From contig JAVIAB010000092.1 in the NCBI GenBank assembly GCA_032433765.1, forward strand, positions 106,074,279 through 106,138,278: DNA of 64,000 nucleotides, given 5' to 3'. Below the pieces are notes generated by a model, which was not told the DNA's origin, made no database searches, and saw nothing but the letters and a program-made list of their open reading frames with translations. Below, piece by piece: positions 1 to 10,979 of the stretch (its first letter is position 1; every line of letters starts with the position of its first letter). The position numbers and the translations under genes were made by a program. This DNA comes from Megaustenia siamemsis (Eukaryota > Mollusca > Gastropoda > Stylommatophora > Ariophantidae).

Positions 1-1083
1 AGTATTCCAACTTTCCTCTTCTCATGATGTGCAAAAATGTTGATTGCTTCTTTCTGATGTTTTTAAGAGCCCCTTTTTGTGTTGGCCTCTTGAGAACTCC
101 TCATTGGTCTTTTTATCTGTCCAGGGAACTTTCAACATTCTTCTGAGAAATCCCATCTCTGTGGCCTCTAACCGTCTTTTCATTTGTTTGTCTACTGTCC
201 ATGATTCGTTTCCATAGGTCAGAATTGGTTCTATATCTATCTATTGACCTTTCGAGCCGTAACCGGCCCATAGGGCGTAGACCAAGATACACCTTCTCTA
301 TATGGATTTTTTTTTTGTTTTAGCAGTTTCTTTTAAAGATATTTATCAAATCTCGCCATCTGTCTCTGTTCTGTGCAAGCAGTTCTATCTCATTGAGGGA
401 GCCGACTTGCTGCTCTTGCCTCTCTCATCAATGTTCTTCTCAGTGTCTCCCTGGGTCTTCCTCTTTTTTTTACCTGTTGTTCCCATATGAGGGCTTGCTT
501 TGCTATCGGTTATTATCTCTTCTCATCACATGTCCAACGTATGACATCGTCTTTTCTTTATACTGAAGATATTAGTGGTGATTTGGCGGTTCTATATAGC
601 ACCGGTGAACTCTCTTTCTCATTTTATTGACATAGATTTGTTGCATAAGATATTTTCATTTTCTGAAATGCTATTTGGCCTGACTTCTGCTTTTTATTTC
701 TGTGGTGCATCTCCCATCTGATGTAATTATTGTGCCCAAGTATTTCAAACGTTGCACTTGTTTTAGATTTATCTCGTTTATTTTTATGCTGCATGGTGGT
801 GATGATTGTTTCTTCGATATAACCATTACATATGTTTTCTTACTATTCAGACTGAGACCTTTTTTGTTACTTTCTTTTACTATTATGTCTATCATTTCTT
901 GTAGTTTGTTCTCTGTCTCTGCTATTAAGACTGTGTCATCCGCATATCGCAAATTATTTATGTTGTGACCGTTGACTTCAATTCCTTTTGTGTTTATTAT
1001 TGATCTCATATATATTCGCTGTAAAGTGAAAACAAGTCCGGTGACAGAACACAGCCTTGTCTGACTCCTTGTTTTTCTATAGC
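1..1083 (-). mobile_element. LINE R5 (RTE-like) fragment, split by R6
   Basis: Read on the minus strand, 1083 to 588 encodes reverse transcriptase C-terminal sequence: [37 protein letters not shown], then RKRVHRCYIEP. The reading resumes at 226 to 1 with ILTYGNESWTVDKQMKRRLE and LRRMLKVPWT. The insertion at 237-587 is a separate LINE (R6) with its own target duplication. SINE B adjoins the upstream edge at about 1084. Stops and shifts show it is dead. Confidence 0.75.
237..587 (-). mobile_element. LINE R6, 5'-truncated, inserted in R5
   Basis: The perfect 10-bp duplication GGTTCTATAT (227-236 and 588-597) brackets this insert, and R5 coding sequence joins across it at YIEP. Minus-strand reading gives KKRGRPRETLRRTLMREA, then EIELLAQNRDRWRDL near the end. 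The 3' end is GGCTCGAAAGGTCAATAGATAG. The short tail repeat and 5' truncation are typical of target-primed LINE insertion. Confidence 0.75.
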
Positions 1084-1333
1084 AGTGTGAATTGTATTCG
1101 TGGTTGGAAAAATAAAAATACCCCACGGTCGACCCAGCCGTTGGCAGAAATGGGTACCAGCGTATTACCCTGGGAAGGTGAGGAATGTCGCCTCGCATCA
1201 TGAGTTTCGATGCTTGAGGCGACATTATCCAGAAATCTCCGAACATTTCTGGATAGTCGGCCGAACACATATAGGTGAAAACTCGCGTGCTAAGACGCCG
1301 GTTCAAGTCTCGTGCTTTACCTTTACATTTCTA
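1084..1333 (+). mobile_element. SINE B, 5'-truncated copy
   Basis: It matches the complete copy at 27676-28003: CCCAGCCGTTGGCAG, AAATGGGTACCAG, GAGGCGACATTATCCAGAAA and the tRNA-like 3' end CTAAGACGCCGGTTCAAG, then CTTTACCTTTA. Most of the tRNA-derived head is missing. It sits at the VRQG motif of the R5 LINE. Confidence 0.7.
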
Positions 1334-1369
1334 TGACCACCATAGCAGCATGTTTGATGAATGTGATTA

Positions 1370-1400
1370 GATTTTTTTTTTTTAACTATCTTTACGACAT
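1370..1400 (-). repeat. 3' end fragment resembling SINE D
   Basis: The minus strand reads TGTCGTAAAGATAGTT followed by an A-run, as at the 3' end of the SINE D copy at 53605-53844. Nothing upstream of it is clearly SINE D. Confidence 0.35.
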
Positions 1401-1524
1401 TTTTCCACTTCTGTGGTCTGCCAGGGGCACTAATGTGATCAGCAATGCCCATTTCTGTAGTAAGCTGTGTAATATTTACTATTTGTCGACACAAAGATAT
1501 GACATCTGCGTGTATAACTGTGTA

Positions 1525-1758
1525 AAAGTAAAAAATAAAGATTTCCGTCACGCCAAGTGGCAAATATGGTGTTAATGACCATAATTTGTATAGACCTGCA
1601 CATGATTTTTGTGAAAATGTGGTATTATGCCCGTGTCGCTTTACTTTCCCTGAAAAAAATCCGGTACCCATTTAAGGTTGGTTGAACCCGGAAGCTGTCA
1701 ATCAGGATCGAATCAGACTGTAGCCCAGTTCACGAACCACTGAGCTGTCGCGGCTCCC
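1525..1758 (-). mobile_element. SINE A, full-length copy
   Basis: It is flanked by the perfect 13-bp duplication GTATAACTGTGTA (1512-1524 and 1759-1771). On the minus strand it starts with the tRNA-like head GGGAGCCGCGACAGCTCAG and ends in the GCCACTTGGCGTGACG type tail and a T/A-rich end. The core AAATGGGTACCGGAT is present. Confidence 0.85.
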
Positions 1759-1904
1759 GTATAACTGTGTATAATGAAATATTTATTTATATTTATTATT
1801 TTTTTTTATTATTTTTTTTTATTATTTTGACGCTCTCTACTCGCACGATAAGATAGATTGGAGATAATATCTTAGTGTACCATCTTTGGTGCTATCTTTC
1901 CCCC

Positions 1905-2016
1905 TCGACGCTGAAAGATAAATGAGGAAGGAAAAAAGAAAATGACTTTTACCACCCCCCCCCTCCCCACTCTATCGCCGCTGAAAATCAAACGAGGAAG
2001 GAAAGAAGAAAAATGA
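1905..2016 (+). repeat. Two tandem 3'-terminal fragments of LINE R2
   Basis: CCTCGACGCTGAAAGATAAA with GAGGAAGGAAAAAAGAA (about 1907-1940) and CGCCGCTGAAAATCAAACGA with GGAAGGAAAGAAGAA (about 1976-2012) both resemble the R2 3' end seen reversed at 32963 and 47609. Confidence 0.5.
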
Positions 2017-2099
2017 AGGTAGCAGCTCCTCATCAACGGTTAATTGTTATAGATCTTCAAATTATTTTCCTTCTCTGCTTCTTAAAAATAATTCTGATA

Positions 2100-2495
2100 G
2101 TAAACTCCTAACTTTAACAAAAATAACTCTCTCAACCTGAACGCTCCCCTTTAGTATGGGCACCACTGTCTTCCTTTAGAAGAAATTATTTCATTACTTT
2201 AAATATTAATTTGGCAGCTTTCTTATTTTTGATGTTGCTGTTGTTCTCATTGATGATGAGCTTGTTGTTTTCTTTATAGCCATGTGAAGAAAAAATTCCA
2301 CTGGAGGCAAACTCTAAATTCTGGTCTGAAAGCAGATAAACTTTAGTCCTCATTGGTGATGTGGTTAATGTACCCATCTGTTGACTCGTTTTCAAATTCA
2401 AACCATTAAAATTTTTTTCCACACTTTATTTCTTCGAGTTGTCAACCGTCAACTAAAAATGTGTACCGGGGATATTCTTTGGGATGACGGAAAGG
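2100..2495. other. No gene or repeat recognised
   Basis: AT-rich sequence. The short open frame on the minus strand (2186-2422) has low-complexity composition and no family resemblance. Confidence 0.4.
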
Positions 2496-2496
2496 C

Positions 2497-2727
2497 TTCT
2501 AATTATATTAATCACATTACCGTTAAAATGAATGTTGTTTCTAGTTAATAATCACATTACTGTTCTTTTAGTTTTACTAATCGCATTACGGTAAAAGTGT
2601 AGTTTCTAGTTATAATAATGACATTACTGTTATTTCTCTAGTTATACTCATTACATTACCGTTAAAGTGTTGCTTCTAGTTATACTCATTACATTACCGT
2701 TAAAGTGTTGTTTCTAGTTATACTATC
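2497..2727 (+). repeat. Degenerate tandem repeat, unit about 40-45 bp
   Basis: Five to six units of the form TTCTAGTTATACTCATTAC, then ATTACCGTTAAAGTGTTG. The last two units are nearly identical and the first ones diverged. Confidence 0.7.
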
Positions 2728-3484
2728 TTTAAGCTTACCAAATGTTGAAGCTGTTTTTTCCAAGTCGGGAATTTATTTCTTCTTCAAGTTAGATAGTTAG
2801 ATAAGATAGTGTTTGTGACCATGAACAAAAATAAATATGTCTGCGATGATAGCTTATTGTTAAAAAATATAAGGTTCTCTTTTTAAATGTTTGCATTCAT
2901 AAAATAATATCCGACGGCTCATAACTTGTATGCTTGACATGCTAATTCTTCTTAAATAGTACTGCCATTGAGAAAACTGTATAACTAGTAAGGCTTCATG
3001 TTAGTTTTTATCTTGTGGCTTTATGGTAAGGGATGTTGTATGTGCGAAATAAGCCAAAATTGTTGACTTTATGTGACTAATTTGTGATCGCATCACGTTG
3101 ATTATCGATTATATGTTGTTGTTTTTTTTTAAACAAGCACACACAAGCAATATAAATAGGAACATGTCCGAATCAGTAAGTATCAACAGCATCTGCAACT
3201 CGCAGCTTGTTTGCAGAACGATGCAGGCACAAAACTAATATCCTACATTAACGATCTTTCCAACCAGCTATGTCTTGTGATTTGCCCATAGTAATTTATT
3301 TTGATTCATGATTGTTCAAAGAAATTAACGACGGTGGTTTTCTGTTGCCTTCCGTCGGTTTCTTTACGGTTGGCTCCGCTAGCCTTTTACTAAAAAGTCT
3401 CACCCACAAGGCGGTGGAGTTGTTTTACATCGGGGTACCCTCCCTTGTACCTTTAGATGAATGGATTGATAGATATAAAGAGAC

Positions 3485-3690
3485 AACTGCGAAAATTGAG
3501 GGACGAAGAGATAGAGAGAAAAGATACCAACTGGGAAAATTGAAGGACGAAGAGACAAAGAGAAAAGATACCAGACCACTTAAGAGAATGGCTTAACAGA
3601 AGGTCAACAACAGAAATGATAAATAACTGTGGTGATCGAAGGTTGTGGAGAGACATAATCACCTATGTCAGCAGACCAGGTACTTGATGA
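3485..3690 (+). mobile_element. LINE R1 3' fragment with an internal duplication
   Basis: It carries the R1 C-terminus (LREWLNRRSTTEMINNC, DRRLWRDIITYVSRPGT) and the end GGTACTTGATGATGA. A block of about 50 bp containing ATTGA(G/A)GGACGAAGAGA is present twice in a row (3496-3525 and 3538-3572), which is absent from other copies. Confidence 0.75.
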
Positions 3691-3884
3691 TGAATTTAAT
3701 TTCCCTGATGAGATAATTTTAATCAGTCAGATCTTTTTCATATTTAAATCTTGAACAAGTTAATTCCAAATCAAACACAAAGTTCAACAATCATAAAGGC
3801 TATACAGGGCTGACGTCATTCTAGCAACAAACGAACATCCTCGCAAAGCTGAAAGTATTAGAACTAGTAACATTGTTACCATAA

Positions 3885-4060
3885 ACGTGGCCGAATCGAT
3901 AACTTATCGTGTTGCAAACCAAGAGAACTGAGGTTCGGATCCAGACAGCTTAAAAAGTTTGTTTTTTTTCTATCGGGGTGAAATGCAATTTCAGATCCGA
4001 ACACCTCGCTACGAGTGCACTGGACAAGCGGCTTATATTTCAGGCCCTGTAAATTCCCCT
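3885..4060 (+). mobile_element. SINE D copy, diverged
   Basis: The tRNA-like head has GTGGCCGAATCG (A-box-like) and AGGTTCGGATCC (B-box-like). It is followed by TTTTCTATCGGGGTGAAAT and GGACAAGCGGC, as in the copy at 53605-53844. Confidence 0.55.
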
Positions 4061-4112
4061 TCCAGATCCCAGTAATGAGAAAATGCTGTAAAATCGTTAC
4101 CAGAACAGTTGT

Positions 4113-4232
4113 ATAGAATAGTGCTAAGATAGAATAGTGCTAAGATAGAATAGTGCTAAGATAGAATAGTGCTAAGATAGATAGTGCTAAGATAGAATAG
4201 TGCTAAGATAGAATAGTGCTAAGCTAGAATAC
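4113..4232 (+). repeat. Tandem repeat, 16-bp unit
   Basis: About eight units of ATAGAATAGTGCTAAG, one of them short by a base or two. Confidence 0.9.
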
Positions 4233-4239
4233 TCCCATA

Positions 4240-5294
4240 CTCGATTTGATTGTACCTGTATCAAAGAAGAATCGTATGCAAATTCTGTTTTTGCAATGAG
4301 CAAAGGAGTAATTTAACTAAAATACCAATGACAAACTGCTGTGTGAGTAATACAAAAAGCCACATAACTAGCTGATGTCGTAGCAAGTCTACAGCAGCAC
4401 AGCTACAAAATGGTCGGGGTGACGCATAATTGATAACTAATGGTACAAAACTACATTTTCCCGCAGTTTTCCTCGGTGTGTGTGGATATAACAAAGACAA
4501 GACAGCGCTCCTGCTTAATATGAGGTCCGACAATTTCTGGGTGTCTACGACACAACATCCAATTTTCATTTGCATTGAAAGTATCATCATAACAAATATT
4601 TCTGAAACAAGATATACAGTTTTGTTGTAATTTCATTATTTAGATAATACAGTATCAGTTCTCTCATTCTTGTCATCTTTAGCTCTATGTCTAGATTCAT
4701 TCAAAGGCATATATTACTTTGAAATTATTCTAGCTGTTTTTCATTGATACTTAAGTTCATTTCTTCATTCCCATGAAGATAAAAAACACAAGTTTGATAC
4801 ATCCTAAGTGATTAGAAGAAGCTGGACTTTAAATAAGAATAATAAACTTGTGTGGCAAAAAATTTAATCATTGACATTTTTTTAACGATTATTATCTGTG
4901 TAAATATTCATATCATTCAATAAAATATTGACTTTGCTAGAATGTTAAGTTTCTGGTGTGGTGTAACAAATTGAAACGACTTACACACATAATATCAATT
5001 TTAATAATTCCAAATACACTAGACTCAAGACATCCTCATAATTCTGCTACATTTTCAACATTAGAACTAAAATGGCACTTTGGGATGAAAATAAGCAGCT
5101 GTGATAACACGATATAAACGGATTTAGCGTTGTATTGTTCTTTTAGCCATAGGTCGTAAATAGACCTCGCACAGTTATGTTATAGTGAGTCATTGTTCAA
5201 TACAACTTAACTGTGTTAATCTTAGTCTCTATAATTCTTCTTTCTTCTTTAATATTTGTTATCCGTGTAAAATAAATTTGCAATAAGCAAATAT
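4240..5294. other. No gene or repeat recognised
   Basis: AT-rich sequence. Overlapping short open frames around 4261-4636 on both strands show no motif. Confidence 0.4.
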
Positions 5295-6838
5295 GAGTTT
5301 CCTCATATTCCAAGAACGGTTTGCTACCGGAGCTACTGAGTTTAGTGCTCTGTACACACCGTGAGCTGTGTTTTTCATCCGGATCGTGTTTCGATGTTTT
5401 CAGATTGCTTACGATGAATGATGATATCGTATGACGAAAAACAGTTCAGCTGCGATATCACTTGGCCTTATGTCTTATTGGCGTGTGCTGTAGCTGTTAT
5501 GATGGGGACTGCAGTAGCCTTTCTTTGTTTGGATCCTTCAATGATTTGAGTCTTAATTCGTATGATTCCATCGGCACGAGAGTCGAGCAATTATGTATTT
5601 TAATTCGTTAATGCTATATTTACATTGAGACAACTATGTGAAAAAACAATAGAATATGACAGAAACCTAAATATAGTGTTTATAGATCAGGAAAAAGCGT
5701 TTGATCGTGTGGACAGGAACAAACTTTGGCAAACTTTAGAAACATACGGGGTAGCAGGACAACTACTAGAAAATATAATAGCACTATATAAAACCAGTCA
5801 AAGTGCCGTCAGAACATCAGAAGGTCTGTCAGAATGGTTTCAGGTTACAACAGGAGTAAGACAAGGATGTGTCCTCTCACCACTCCTCTTCATCATATAT
5901 ATGGACAAAATAAATCAGGAAACAACCAACAACAAGGACAAATCAAATAATAACATAGAGGTAGAAAACTCCAACATCAATGAGCTACTCTTCGCAGATG
6001 ACCAATGCCTAATATACGAGGATGAAAACCTGCTACAACAGCATTTAACATCTCTAGATAAAAGCTGCACAAACTACAGTATGAAAATTAACACAGCAAA
6101 AACAGAGGCTATAAGAATAAGCAAATTAAGACACCCATTAAACATCAAGATCAAAGACAAAGAAATAAAACAAGTAGAGGAATTCAAGTATTTAGGCACA
6201 ATGTTCACAGAAGATGGAAAACTAGACAGAGAAATTGACATGAGAATACAAAAAGCAAATGCTGTCACATACCAGCTTTCACCATTGTTAAGACATCCAA
6301 ACATTTCTATGCCAGCTAAACAACAAATGATAAATAGCATCTTCATACCAACTTTGTGCTATGAAAGTCAAACATGCACCCTTTCTAAATCACATTTAAG
6401 AAAGATCAATACATGTGAGATGCGATGCTTGAGAAAAGTAACAAACAACACAAGAAGAGATAGAATACCAAATGAAACCATAAGAAAAATGGTAGGAACA
6501 AAACCCTGCCTAGAATATATAGAACAACAACAACTTAAATGGTTTGGCCACCTGGTCAGAATGAATCCTCACCTATCACCATCAAGGGCGTTCTTCTCGA
6601 GAATGCATGGAAAAAGACCAAGAGGAAGGCCCAGAAGAAGATGGATAGATGCAGTGACAGAGACATGTAACAACAAAGGAAAATCACTAATTCAGACAAT
6701 TCGAGCAGCACAAGAACGACAAATGATATAAACCACGACACCTTTTAGGTATCAGTGAAAGAGAAAAGAAGAGAAGAAGAATTCGTTTGTAGGGATGCAG
6801 GGGCCTTCGACTAACCATAATAATAACTATAATAAATT
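5295..6838 (+). mobile_element. Element X copy 1 (unclassified), split by LINE R2
   Basis: 5295-5609 matches X copies at 10333-10737 and 12601-13008 (GAGTTTAGTGCTCTGTAC, GATGAATGATGATAT, GGCGTGTGCTG, ATGATGGGGACTGCAG). The X sequence resumes at 6788 as TGTAGGGATGCAGGGGCCTT and AACCATAA. The 5' end is diverged or lost. Confidence 0.7.
5610..6779 (+). mobile_element. LINE R2 (RTE-like), 5'-truncated, with a 368-codon open reverse transcriptase frame
   Basis: The 8-bp duplication AATTCGTT (5602-5609 and 6780-6787) brackets it inside element X. An uninterrupted frame from 5625 to 6731 encodes the reverse transcriptase from the middle palm to the C-terminus: NIVFIDQEKAFDRV, TTGVRQGCVLSPLLF, ELLFADDQCLIYED (F/YxDD catalytic site), FKYLGTMFTEDG, LKWFGHLVRMN and GRPRRRWIDAV. 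The endonuclease and the first third of the reverse transcriptase are missing, so it cannot move by itself. The open frame suggests recent insertion. The 3' end is GAGAAGAAG. Confidence 0.88.
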
Positions 6839-6859
6839 TGCCTTATCTTCCCTCCCCAG

Positions 6860-6861
<2 letters not shown>

Positions 6862-6916
<55 letters not shown>
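6862..6916 (+). repeat. (TC)n microsatellite
   Basis: About 27 uninterrupted TC units. Confidence 0.98.
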
Positions 6917-6917
<1 letters not shown>

Positions 6918-7317
6918 AATTGTTATCTTGCCGTAGTTATACGTCTGTATTGTACTGTGTCGCTGATTGGATGAGTGCTGACTCAGTAATAAACACAGTA
7001 ACTATCTCACGAAACACACCACACCCCATCAATCAATGTTAGTGATAACAATCTTTACTAAGGAACTTAAAGCCAAAAGTGAAAAAAGTATCGTTACAGT
7101 CAACATTTGGAGTTTCGATTCCCTGAGAAAGGTTTGTGAAGATGATGAACACAGCCGCTTGCTATGAGCAGCCGGCACGTGGTGCACATGTCGCAGTTGA
7201 CATTATTAGTTATTAATGTAATCAAAATCTATTTAATTTGTTTTCTGTGACATATGTCTTCTCAATATTTGGTTAATAATTTTAACTTCTTTTTTTAATA
7301 AACTATGATATTAATAA

Positions 7318-8030
7318 TATTAAAAATAAAGGACTCAGCCTTAATAGCAAAATGACAGAGGTAATGGTAACAACAAAGAAAAAGACATCACCTCAATGCA
7401 AAATAAAGACAAGTGGAACAATATTAAAACAGGTAAATGAATTTAAATATTTGGGAACTTTGTTAACCTCAGACGGAAGATGTACAAAAGAGGTGTGATG
7501 CAGAATGGCTCAGGCAAAAGCAGCTTTCCAAAAAATGAGGAAGATACTATGCAATCCATTTTTGACAATAGAAACAAGAAAAAGAGTTCTTAAATGTTAT
7601 GTAGAGCCAGTCTTAACATATGGATGCGAATCATGGACAATAGGACAACAGACAAGAAAATCACTGGAGTCTGTAGAAATGTGGTTTTACAGAAGAATGT
7701 TGAGAGTACCATGGACAGCTAAGAAGAGTAATGAAGATGTTCTGAGAGAGGTTAAAGCAAAAAGAGAGCTAATTTACAATATTAGGAAGAAACAATCATC
7801 ATTTTTTGGCCATGTAATGAGAAGAGAACAATTGGAATATATTGTAACAACTGGAAAAATTGAGGGACGAAAAGATAGAGGAAGGCAAAGAGAAAAAATA
7901 ACAGACAGCTTAAGAGAATGGCTTGGCAGAAGGTCAACAACAGAAATGATAAATAGCTGCCGAGATCGAAAATTGTGGAGAGACATTATCACCTACGCCA
8001 GTAGGCCCGGTACTTGATAATGATGATGAG
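7318..8030 (+). mobile_element. LINE R1 (RTE-like) 3' fragment
   Basis: A reverse transcriptase C-terminal region: [35 protein letters not shown], a stop near 7497, then an open stretch to 8017 with VEPVLTYGCESWTIGQQT, MWFYRRMLRVPWTAKKSN, SFFGHVMRREQLEYIV and GRRSTTEMINSCRDR. It ends with GGTACTTGATAATGATGATG, the GAT-type tail used by RTE-like elements. It is the best R1 copy for this region. Confidence 0.85.
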
Positions 8031-8626
8031 TAATAGTAGTAGACAGTTAGGCGGAAAATAATATGAGCGTATATGTGTTAGTGTGCGCAAGTGAGTAAAC
8101 AGTGATGCTTGGATGCTTAGATAAAGGGTGGGTGAAAACAGGAACTCAGAAACGAATAGATTGATAGATATAGAGAGACAAAAACACAATCATAAAAATA
8201 GATAAACACGTTGGACAGATAAAAAGAGTCTGTAATAAACCGTGCTTCACAATTAAGGTTTTGAGAAATCTTTTTTTTTCAAATTGCGTTATCACAATAA
8301 GGTTTTTTTAAGTGAACTAAATTGTGGCTGCCGAATTAGTTCCTGTGTTGCTTGTGTGTGACACGTCGAACTTTGAACTATCCTGTGTTGTGAATTCACT
8401 TAGATGACATTGTTCATTCAAAACAATTGTACTGTAAAACTGCATGTTGTTTTCATAATGGTTTGCCACTAATACTTTAGTTGCCAATAATTATTTGTTT
8501 ATTTCAGATATACAACTTCCAAGCTATTCCTCTATGACACATTCACATTATTTAGGACGAAATTGTAGCTTTAATTGTGGAAACATTTCTGGTTAAAATT
8601 GAATCTGCCAGACCAGTTATTTAATG
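8031..8626. other. No gene or repeat recognised
   Basis: AT-rich, unique-looking sequence between R1 and SINE B. Confidence 0.4.
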
Positions 8627-8636
8627 TTTGTTAAGT

Positions 8637-8950
8637 AAAGGTGAAGGTAAAGTACGAGACTAGAATCTGCGTCTTAGCACTCGAGTTGTCACCCATATGT
8701 GCTCAGCTGCCTATCCAGAAGTGTTCGGAGACTTCTGAATAGTGTCGATTCAACCATCGAAAACCACGATGCAAGATGGCATTCCCAGAGTAATACCCTG
8801 GTACCCATTTCTACAAGCGGCTGAATCGACCGCGGGGGCATTTTTTTCCCAACCACGAGTACAACTCACACTGCTTCTAGCGGGGATCGAACACGGGTTG
8901 TCCGAACGTCGTTGCAGAATCGGTTGGTTTTCCCAACTAGGTTACCAAGA
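8637..8950 (-). mobile_element. SINE B, full-length copy
   Basis: The 10-bp duplication TTTGTTAAGT (8627-8636 and 8951-8960) defines both ends. On the minus strand it has the head GGTAACCTAGTTGGG with B-box-like GTGTTCGATCCCC, the core AAATGGGTACCAGGG, and the 3' tRNA-like end before GTACTTTACCTTCACC. Confidence 0.85.
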
Positions 8951-9620
8951 TTTGTTAAGTTGTTCTCATCAGCATTGATTATCACGAACATGACAATTAA
9001 ATAAATGAGAAAATGTAGTTTTTGTGACGTGATCTCAATGGCAGATGATACATATCATCGACACAAAAGAGAAGCATCACATTACGTGCTAGAAAGGTCA
9101 AATATTAGAGTGTAAGAACACACTTTGTGAGTGGAAGATCACGTCTTGAGAAGAAAACTGCTCGATTGAGGACGATCGCATTTTGTTAGGGGGCCATTTT
9201 GCCCATCTAGTAAATGAGCTGATTCTGGTCACCACAGCTGACTGTATGTGTAAGGATCCGCGAACAATAGAGCTGCTCCACCTTCTAGTGGTGCTACTGG
9301 CATAGTCTATCTATTCTGGTAAAGCGAGTCGATTTTGAAGTGGAAATGAAACGCGATACTCAAATATACGCTGCTGAAGTTGAATGTGTTGGACCGAAAT
9401 GAGGGAATAAACCAAAAGACATTGCACGCCCTTAAGGGCGGTTGACAAAGAGGTCTATGAGGACTATTCATTCATTTAGTTGTCTTCAACTGGTAGACGT
9501 CAGAAAGAGGAAGAAAGCTGATCTTGTTTCATGAAAATAAAATCATGTGACTTGAAGGTCTGTCTTTTGAACCCAAGATCAAATGCGAGTGAAAGATCTT
9601 GCCACAATCGAAAAAAAATA

Positions 9621-9823
9621 TCAAATCTTACAAGAAGATGATATATTTCCAGAAGAATTATATAGAAAAACACAATTTAAAAAAATATATAATCTTACAA
9701 GAAGACGATATATTTCCAGAAAAATTATACACAAAAACATTATTTTAACAAATATAAAATCTTACAAGAAGACAATATATTTCCAGAAAAATAATATAGA
9801 GAAACACAATTTTAAAAAAAATA
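9621..9823 (+). repeat. Tandem repeat, three units of about 65-70 bp
   Basis: Each unit has AATCTTACAAGAAGA, ATATATTTCCAGAA and an AT-rich end. The reading frame through it (9583-9906) is a repeat by-product. Confidence 0.8.
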
Positions 9824-9989
9824 TCGTTATGAGACAAAACACGATTTTTTCGCTATTGTTTCTCACAGTCGTTATTTTTAAAATGTTATTTTTTCTTCAT
9901 TTTTAACTAAGCTTTATTTATCACATGCAATGAATTAATTATAGTAGTGCCTCCGTCAGTCATAGTTGTCCTTGGATTTCGTAGCGTCC

Positions 9990-10140
9990 CTAGAAATGTT
10001 ATTTTTTTGTTCTTATTTTTTTCGCCGCGTATTCTCTTTTTCAACGAATCTGTCTGCTTCTTGCTTGAGTTTGAGCTTTAGAATGTGTTTCCAAAGATTG
10101 CGGTCTGCAGTTATCTCTTCCCAAGCTGCAGAGTGTATGT
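9990..10140 (-). mobile_element. Possible LINE C-terminal fragment
   Basis: The minus strand reads WEEITADRNLWKHILKLKLK, like the 'A-x-DRxxWR' endings of LINE polyproteins. It is short and isolated. Confidence 0.3.
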
Positions 10141-10332
10141 TTATGTGAATGAATGAATTAAGATAAAATAGTCCTTATTGCAGATTTATGGCATAAATGG
10201 TACGAACATAAACGCAAGACTACGTTATATCCAAAAGTAGTCATCGCGAAGACAATAAACATAAGCTCAAATATATACAATACAATAATAAATTAAAATG
10301 TTACATTCTATGAAATGTTATATTTATAGTAA

Positions 10333-10737
10333 TTTGAAGCCCCAGGTACCACTGCAAACGAATGAAAATCCATAATTGCTCAACTGCCCGTGTCAGTGGA
10401 ATCATTCGAATTAACATCTCATCGAATATCCAAACAAAGAAAGGCAGATACAATCCACATCATAGCAATTACAGCACACGCCACAAGACATGAGGCCAAG
10501 CGACACCGAAAGTGAACGCATCTGAACTGTCCTTCGTCATACGATATCATCACTCATCGTAAGCAATCTGAAAATAGAAACACCGTCCGGATGAAAAGCA
10601 CAGCTCACGGTGTGTACTGAGCACTAAACTCAGTAGCTTCGACAGCAAGCCGGACTTGAAATATGAGTAAACTTTGACAAGAAACACTTTTTAAACAAAG
10701 CTTCAGCAATTCCTGTTGCCTATCCGGCATATTGACC
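10333..10737 (-). mobile_element. Element X copy 2 (unclassified 0.4-kb repeat)
   Basis: The minus strand begins GGTCAATATGCCGGATAGG, exactly where homology with copy 3 begins, and ends CAGTGGTACCTGGGGCTTC. It shares the whole of the middle with copies 1 and 3. No open frame of note and no clear Pol III boxes. Confidence 0.75.
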
Positions 10738-10979
10738 GCTAGTCAAAAATTGCTATACCAATATGGTAATGTCAAGCAATGGGCGAGGTGGGGAAAGTAT
10801 TTCTAGAAAAATAAAGCTTAGTGTGGTGAGAAAGCAAAATAGGAGAACACGGGTGGTAGTTAGTGGCGTTGAGTTATGTCAACTAATGTATCATTTAAAC
10901 ACAATAAGATAGTTGTAACTACAGATTACAGGAAGTCGATTGATGCCATCAATGGTTACCCCAAAGAATATGTAGAAAA

